In this document: piece by piece, positions 59,068 through 64,000 of the stretch
Numbering within the stretch: the first letter of the stretch is position 1
Layout of the letters: the number at the start of each line of letters is the position of its first letter
From: G963665405 sp963665405
GTDB lineage: Bacteria; Chloroflexota; Dehalococcoidia; Lucifugimonadales; G963665405
Length of the DNA stretch: 64,000 bases
Direction of reading: 5' to 3'
Assembly: GCA_963665405.2 (NCBI GenBank)
Contig: CAXXUH010000004.1
Span: 434,001 to 498,000, forward strand
Notes under the pieces: model-generated
The model's input: only the letters and a program-made list of their open reading frames with translations
The model's database searches: none
Told to the model about the DNA's origin: nothing
Program-made: the position numbers and the translations under genes

Positions 59068-60309
59068 TTAGCCAAGGTGCGGCCGGGTGGCCGTAGACCT
59101 GTCCCAGATGCTGACCGACCCGTACACGCCGTCGTAGCCGGGCTCGATCCGAATCTTCCCACTGCGGACCAGCGCGACCCCCTCGGCGATCCTCTGGGAC
59201 GACGCCCTCGCGATCTCCCCCTGGCTTGCCCGGGTGAGGACCGCGAGCTCGTTTCCGAGCTCTGCGACCAGACGCTGATATCGGACCTGGACGCCCTTGG
59301 TTCCGACTCCGACTCCGAGGGCCTCGGCTATGATCTGCTGGAGCCCCACCAGCATCCTGAACGGGGGACGTCCGTTGTCAGCGCGCGTGAGCCCGTTCTC
59401 ATCCAGCCACGTCTCCACCTCACGTCCGGCGAGACGCTCGACGCGCTGGGCGACCCCCAGTGTCAGCGGACGCCCGCACAGAGGGCAACGGCCGTCTCCG
59501 CCGGCATCCTCTTCTGGGGAGCGCCTCACGCGGCACTTCCGGTGGCCGGACAGGTGGTACTTGCCCTCCTGGGGGAAGAACTCGACGGTGTAGTCGATTG
59601 CCTGGGTCTTGAGCGCGTGGACCAGCCCGTCGTAGGTCGGGCGCCCGGAGAAGACGGTCAGCTCCCGGCCTAGCTTGGGAGCCGAGTGGGCGTCCGAGAA
59701 CGAGACGATGGACCTCCTGTCCAGCTCGGGGACGCGCCAGTTCATGGCCGGCTCACTGGACAGGCCCGTCTCGACCGCGTATATGAAGCCGGCTGCGTCG
59801 CCGAAACACTCCTCAAGGGAGTCGAAGCCGGACTTCGATCCGAAGACCCCGAACCAGGGTGTCCACGCGTGGGCGGGGATCACGACACATCGGGCGTCGA
59901 TGCCCAGCACCAGATGGACGAGGTCGCGGCACGAGATTCTCAGCGACGGCCGGCCGTCGCTTCGAAGGCTGCCCAACCGATCCAGCGCCCGGTTGATCTG
60001 CTCGACGACGTCGACACTTGGGGCGAACAGGAGCAGGTGGACGCGTCTGCTGAGGCCTCCTTGCGCGCTGACACTGCTGACCGCGGTCCCTAGAACGAAC
60101 TTGACCCCGTCGAATTCGTACAGGCCGTCCCCGCACGGAATCAGCTTCTCCCGGGTTTCCCGAAACCAGTCCCGGTGCGTGAAGTCGGCGCTGGCGAGGA
60201 GGTCGATCCCCTTGATCTTCGCCCAGCGGGTCAGGGTCTCGAAATCGAGCGTCCTGCTCGTCCCGATCGCGTAGCGAGAGTGTACGTGAAGGTCGGCTGC
60301 GTACGACAC
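59068..60309 (-). CDS. Endonuclease Q-like PHP-family nuclease
   Basis: A 413-residue protein. The PHP domain starts DLHVHSRYAIGTSRTLDFET and has further metal-ligand segments (SADFTHRDWFRETREKLIPC; VIPAHAWTPWFGVFGSKSGF; IVSFSDAHSAPKLGRELTVF). A zinc-finger region follows (GHRKCRVRR, CPLCGR), then a C-terminal helical domain. This matches EndoQ, which cuts DNA 5' to uracil, hypoxanthine and abasic sites; it is best known in archaea and scattered bacteria. It is two bases from the aminotransferase stop, so it is co-transcribed. Confidence 0.85.
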   Translation of the reverse strand: MSYAADLHVHSRYAIGTSRTLDFETLTRWAKIKGIDLLASADFTHRDWFRETREKLIPCGDGLYEFDGVKFVLGTAVSSVSAQGGLSRRVHLLLFAPSVDVVEQINRALDRLGSLRSDGRPSLRISCRDLVHLVLGIDARCVVIPAHAWTPWFGVFGSKSGFDSLEECFGDAAGFIYAVETGLSSEPAMNWRVPELDRRSIVSFSDAHSAPKLGRELTVFSGRPTYDGLVHALKTQAIDYTVEFFPQEGKYHLSGHRKCRVRRSPEEDAGGDGRCPLCGRPLTLGVAQRVERLAGREVETWLDENGLTRADNGRPPFRMLVGLQQIIAEALGVGVGTKGVQVRYQRLVAELGNELAVLTRASQGEIARASSQRIAEGVALVRSGKIRIEPGYDGVYGSVSIWDRSTATRPHLG

Positions 60310-60310
60310 T

Positions 60311-61480
60311 TCAGAGGTGTGGAGTCACGATTCTGACGACCTCGGCCAGCTGCGCGACCTCCTGCTCGGTGTTAAAGAAGTCCAGCGACGCGCGGACCGC
60401 AGGTGGATACGAGACGGCACGCACCAGAATCCGGTCGTTCTTCCAGAGCGCTTCGGCGACCCTCGTGGAGTCGACCCCCTCGACCTCGAAGGAGACGAGG
60501 CCCGAGGAGCCGGGACCCTCCATAGGCGAGAGGACCCTCACCCCGGAGACACCGGACAGGCGTACCTTGAGAGTGGCCGCGAGCGCCAGGTTCCTCTGCT
60601 CTATGCGGTCGATCCCGACGCCCTGGACGAACCTGATCCCCTCGACGAAGCCGGCGCGCAGCGGCGCGCTCGTCGTCCCGACCCTGAACTTGTCGATGTC
60701 GTCGGAGTTGGGGGAATACCCGCCTTCGAGATCGTAGTCGAGAACCGCGCTGCCCCCGACGTGAACGGGGATCACCAGCGGGATTATCTCCCGCCTGATG
60801 TAGAGTGCCCCGGTCTGGTCGGGTCCGAGCAGCCACTTCTGGCCCGGCAGCGAGTAGAAGTCGCACCCGATCTCTCGAACGTCCACCGCGACGTGGCCCG
60901 GACCCTGGGCTCCGTCCAGCAGGTACCAGATTCCCCGCGGTCCGACCAGGCCGCCGATCTGCTTGACCGGCATCCGGAGCCCGGACGAGTACTCGATGTG
61001 ACTGAGGAACACCATCCTGGTGCGATCGGTCAAGGCGCCCTCGATCTTGGAGAGTATCAGGTCCTCGGGCTCATCCGGCGCCACCGGTAGAACCCGCACC
61101 TTCACTCCGTATCTGTCTTGAAGGTGGTAGCAGGGGATGAGGATCGAGGGATGCTCCAGGTCGCACGTGATGATCTCGTCGCCCTCCCGCCAGGGGAGGC
61201 CGCTCATGACGGCGTTGAGGCCGTCGGTCGTGCTCTGAGTGAGCAGGATCTCCTGGGCATCGGCGTTGATCAGCGACGCCAGGGCCTCTTTCGCCTCACT
61301 CCGTATCTTCTCGCCGGACTCCATCACCTCCGCGGAGGTGGGGCCGTTGTAGCTCTCGTACTCCAACCGGGCCGTGATTGCCTCCACCACCGAGACGGGC
61401 GAAGGGCCCGACCAGCCGGTGTTGAGGTAGGTCATCATGTCCACGGTCGGGATACGCTTTCGGAGACCCTCGACGTCCAT
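60311..61480 (-). CDS. Class V aminotransferase (cysteine desulfurase/isopenicillin-N epimerase-like)
   Basis: A 389-residue PLP enzyme. Cofactor binding: TQSTTDGLNAVMSGLPWREG, EITCDLEH-like ITCDLEHPSILIP, and the LLDGAQGPGHVAVDVREIGC segment with the PLP Asp. The Schiff-base Lys is in SLPGQKWLLGPDQTGAL. No loop Cys typical of NifS/IscS is seen, so it is more like the isopenicillin-N-epimerase or kynureninase-like group. ATG 61480 follows AAGGGAGC. Confidence 0.85.
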   Translation of the reverse strand: MDVEGLRKRIPTVDMMTYLNTGWSGPSPVSVVEAITARLEYESYNGPTSAEVMESGEKIRSEAKEALASLINADAQEILLTQSTTDGLNAVMSGLPWREGDEIITCDLEHPSILIPCYHLQDRYGVKVRVLPVAPDEPEDLILSKIEGALTDRTRMVFLSHIEYSSGLRMPVKQIGGLVGPRGIWYLLDGAQGPGHVAVDVREIGCDFYSLPGQKWLLGPDQTGALYIRREIIPLVIPVHVGGSAVLDYDLEGGYSPNSDDIDKFRVGTTSAPLRAGFVEGIRFVQGVGIDRIEQRNLALAATLKVRLSGVSGVRVLSPMEGPGSSGLVSFEVEGVDSTRVAEALWKNDRILVRAVSYPPAVRASLDFFNTEQEVAQLAEVVRIVTPHL

Positions 61481-61660
61481 AAACAAGCTCCCTTGGTGCT
61501 GGCTACTCGGGGACGGGGTAACCATTACACATGTAGCTCGTCCCTGTCCAGCGGGACGGACGTAGGGGAACAACCGGCCGGGCGCCAGGAGCAAGCCGAC
61601 AGGAGGGGAGCGGCGGGCCCTAACGGAGTTTGCCCGCGTGGTCGGGTTACGGAGGAGCCG

Positions 61661-61855
61661 TCAGGCGGTCCGGCGTGGGCGGTCCGGGAGAGGCGTCGCC
61701 TCGGCCTGAACGCCGGGGTACGACACGTGGCCGCACGCGAAGCACATGACGTACCAGCCCTGGTGGTCGCGGTCCAGCCTGCAGTCGCCCGAGCACCTAG
61801 GGCACGCCTTCAGCAGGAGCTTGCCCTCGTCTTGTTTTGTGGATGTCTTGTTCAT
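61661..61855 (-). CDS. Small zinc-ribbon protein
   Basis: A 64-residue protein with two CxxC knuckles (KACPRCSGDC and YVMCFACGHVSY) forming one zinc ribbon, and a basic disordered tail. The intact ribbon and good ATG (61855) support it. Function unknown; such proteins are common in Chloroflexota. Confidence 0.6.
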   Translation of the reverse strand: MNKTSTKQDEGKLLLKACPRCSGDCRLDRDHQGWYVMCFACGHVSYPGVQAEATPLPDRPRRTA

Positions 61856-62092
61856 CTCATCAGTCCCAGGGGTTCGCAGCCCCGAAGGTAAACCATCTGC
61901 TTTCGCAAGCATCACCACAAGGCATATCTCGTGATGGTAAGTATGCGTGTTCGTGATAATAGGCACCCCGTCTCGAGGCCTTTGGGATGACTGACAGGGT
62001 GTGTGCAGAGGGCAAGGCCCCTTTTCCCAAGGGGCCGGCCATGAGCCCGTCGAACCGTGGAGCTTTCGACGATCCCAGGACAGGGGAGGGAG

Positions 62093-62998
62093 CTATCCCG
62101 ACGGAGGGTACAGGAGCCGCCCGCGCCGCTCGGTATGGGCGCGGAGGAGGTAGCCCTCGGCCGTCGTGATATAGAGGGTGCGGAGGTCGGCGTCACCGAA
62201 GGTGCAATTGGTCGGGCGGTCCACGGGCAACAGATGCTGCTCGACCACCTCTCCGGTCGGGGAGAAGACGTAGATCATCGGCCCCGGTCCGCCGACGCGA
62301 TGCCCGGCGGTGGCCACGATATTGCCTTCAGTGTCGAGGCACATCCCGTCGATGCCGCGCCAATCGCCGAAGTCGTGGAGGACCTCATACGGACCGAGGG
62401 TGCCGTCGCTCTCGACCGGATATGCGCGAAGCTCCCGCTTCTCGTCGGACCGGCGGCCGCTCTGGGCGACGTACAGGACGCTGTGGTCGAGCGAGAACAG
62501 AAGACCGTTCGGCCGCGTCGTGTCGAACGTCACCCGTGAGATCGTCCAGGACCCACTTGTCTGAGGATCGAGCCTGTAGACGGAGTCGTGATCCATGTCC
62601 TTGTTGGCGATGTCTTCGCTCATCGGGCCGGCGGCACCCTCGTACCACGGGTCCGTGAACCACACCCGGCCCTGGAGATCGATCGCCAGATCGTTGGGGA
62701 TATTGAGCCGCTTGCCATCGAATCCGTCGGCCAGCACCGTCATGCCGCCGTCCGGTTCGTACCGCACGACCCGGCGGGCGTCCCCCTCGCAGGCGAACAG
62801 GTTGCCTTTCGGGTCCAACATGAGGCCGTTCGCGTAGCTCGTGTCGGACCGGTAGACGGTCGACAGCCTGGTGGCAGGATCGTATCTGAGAATCCGGCTC
62901 GCCGGGATATGCGTGTAGATCAGACCGCTGCCGTCCCAAGCGGGACCTTCGGTGACTCCTCCAAACGGACCGCCGAGTGTGACGAAGCTCCAGGTCAT
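62093..62998 (-). CDS. SMP-30/gluconolactonase-family protein
   Basis: A 301-residue beta-propeller. GGVTEGPAWDGSGLIYTHIP holds the metal-binding Glu, TSYANGLMLDPKGNLFACEG and FDTTRPNGLLFSLDHSVLYV the metal-binding Asn residues, and DWRGIDGMCLDTEGNIVATA the catalytic Asp. It differs in sequence from the copy at 12982-13839 and is closer to gluconolactonases. ATG 62998 before TWSFVTLG is the chosen start. Confidence 0.88.
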   Translation of the reverse strand: MTWSFVTLGGPFGGVTEGPAWDGSGLIYTHIPASRILRYDPATRLSTVYRSDTSYANGLMLDPKGNLFACEGDARRVVRYEPDGGMTVLADGFDGKRLNIPNDLAIDLQGRVWFTDPWYEGAAGPMSEDIANKDMDHDSVYRLDPQTSGSWTISRVTFDTTRPNGLLFSLDHSVLYVAQSGRRSDEKRELRAYPVESDGTLGPYEVLHDFGDWRGIDGMCLDTEGNIVATAGHRVGGPGPMIYVFSPTGEVVEQHLLPVDRPTNCTFGDADLRTLYITTAEGYLLRAHTERRGRLLYPPSG

Positions 62999-63372
62999 CG
63001 CTCGCTCCTCAAATATGGAGTGCGCAGATCCCGACAAGTCGGGATTGCTGGGGTCAGGGCGGGAAACCCTTAGATATCACTTCTCGTTCCTTGGCCAGAA
63101 AGAGAGCCAGGTCCGATGATGCTTCGCTCATCGAGACTCTCGATGCCCCGATGCATCGGGGCGTATCGGAGGGGATGGCGGAAACCGTTCTTGAGCACCC
63201 TTCTAGTGCTTGGCTGCGTAAATAGCTCGCCGTTCACGCTCGACCACTCTTGGCACGTGGAGCACCGGTATTTGCTCTGCCCCTTCGGGGAGTTCGGGGG
63301 TGTCCCCCGAGCTGAACCCCCACGGGCGGGCGGGTGGTACAGGATACGTTCGAGTATCTATGCACCTAAGCA
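62999..63372. other. Intergenic region with hairpins, no gene
   Basis: 374 bases without a supportable gene. It contains gcagatcccgacaagtcggg (63024-63043), a hairpin related to cccgacttgtcgggatctg near 44387, and tgccccttcggggagttcgg with ggtgtcccccgagctgaacc (~63280-63320), degenerate relatives of the dispersed repeats. Confidence 0.5.
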
Positions 63373-64000
63373 CTAGATAACCTCTTCGGACTCGCCGATG
63401 GCCACGGCCGCGCTGCCACCGACCTCCTCTCCCACCTCGCGGATCGGGGTGAAGTAGGCCCTCACGCCGGCGTGCATGGCCCGGGTGTCGCTGCTGTGCA
63501 GGACGAATCGCGCGCCCTCCCGCAGCCACTTGGTGGTCAGCTCCACGGTCTGGTGGTGAATCAGCGTCGGGACCCCGTGCGCCTTGCAGATGCTGAGAAT
63601 CCGGCGCAGGGCTGCCTCGTAGTCGGGGTGGTCCATCTGGTCCGGCACCCCCAGCGAGATGCTCAGGTCGTTGGGTCCGACGAATATGGCGTCGATCCCC
63701 TCCACGCCCAGGATGGCGTCGAGCCTCTCGATGGCCGGGACGCTCTCGATGCCGATAATGCAGACCGTGTTGCGGCTCCGCTTTTCGAGGTACTCCCTGC
63801 TCATCTCGCTCGGGAATTTTCCGTGATCAACAACCGCGGTGACCAGGTCGCCCTTCAGCGGACGCCACTTCGCCGCGGCGACCACCTCCTTGACCTGCTC
63901 GACGGTCTCGCAGTAGGGGGCCAGTATTCCCTGTGCGCCGGCGTCGAGAGCCATCGTCACATAATGGGAGTCGGGGATTGGTATCCTCACGATGGGCACG
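63373..64000 (-). CDS. HpcH/HpaI-family aldolase, 5' end outside window
   Basis: 209 C-terminal residues of a class II pyruvate-type aldolase. Conserved: MALDAGAQGILAPYCETVEQ, metal-binding Glu in IIGIESVPAIERLD, and metal-binding Asp in IFVGPNDLSISLG; the last is the family signature. Such enzymes cleave 2-keto-4-hydroxy acids from aromatic or sugar-acid catabolism. The first ~50 residues lie past position 64000. Confidence 0.88.
   Translation of the reverse strand, partial: VPIVRIPIPDSHYVTMALDAGAQGILAPYCETVEQVKEVVAAAKWRPLKGDLVTAVVDHGKFPSEMSREYLEKRSRNTVCIIGIESVPAIERLDAILGVEGIDAIFVGPNDLSISLGVPDQMDHPDYEAALRRILSICKAHGVPTLIHHQTVELTTKWLREGARFVLHSSDTRAMHAGVRAYFTPIREVGEEVGGSAAVAIGESEEVI

Overview
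The window is GC-rich bacterial DNA and looks like Chloroflexota, most probably a SAR202 or Dehalococcoidia-like lineage. This is inferred from gene content: archaellum-type genes in an otherwise bacterial genome, and many oxidative-catabolism singletons (molybdenum hydroxylase, CocE/NonD hydrolase, enolase-superfamily enzyme, two SMP-30 lactonases, DUF3500, HpcH/HpaI aldolase). No rRNA is present to confirm it. Seven or so genes carry single indels that split well-conserved proteins, so sequencing or assembly error is a real possibility alongside true decay.

Layout. 1-6 kb: catabolic genes (EamA transporter end, epimerase, orphan xanthine-dehydrogenase-type large subunit, CocE hydrolase). 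6-9.8 kb: an XRE/MmyB-type regulator divergent from a haloalkane dehalogenase and an MFS exporter; both targets have a duplicated promoter with a TCTAGA-centred palindrome over the -10. 9.8-14.4 kb: repeat protein, a frameshifted unknown, DUF3500, SMP-30 and HU. 14.7-24.4 kb: archaellum-like cluster (histidine kinase, response regulator, ArlH, ArlI, ArlJ, a small acidic protein, a second regulator; then, convergent, an ArlD/E-like fragment, an ArlG-like and an ArlF-like protein). The fragment stops at a tRNA-Gly 3'-half remnant and an IS1380 insertion. 26.2-32.8 kb: a one-directional, translationally coupled replication-type element (HUH Rep, PolX-like nucleotidyltransferase, degenerate HerA/Zot-like ATPase, primase-helicase, excisionase-like HTH) ending at intact tRNA-Gly and tRNA-Phe.

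33-41.8 kb: HpnB-like glycosyltransferase, RmuC, enolase-superfamily enzyme, ferredoxin-adenylate cyclase, alpha/beta hydrolase, NTF2-like, winged-helix and scramblase-like genes. 41.8-44.07 kb: a small decayed island in tRNA-Leu(CAA), bounded by 64-bp perfect direct repeats and holding an integrase remnant. 44.1-47.3 kb: copper operon (CsoR, CopA, YHS protein). 47.3-53.3 kb: MaoC, PcrA/UvrD helicase, SpeD-SpeE polyamine operon, DRTGG P-loop protein. 53.5-57.6 kb: cytochrome c maturation (CcmH, CcmF, CcmI-like, secreted partner). 57.7-64 kb: GNAT, EndoQ-like PHP endonuclease, class V aminotransferase, zinc ribbon, SMP-30 and HpcH/HpaI aldolase.

The strongest candidates for something new are the archaellum-like cluster wired to a NarL-type two-component system and the tRNA-Gly replication element next to it.
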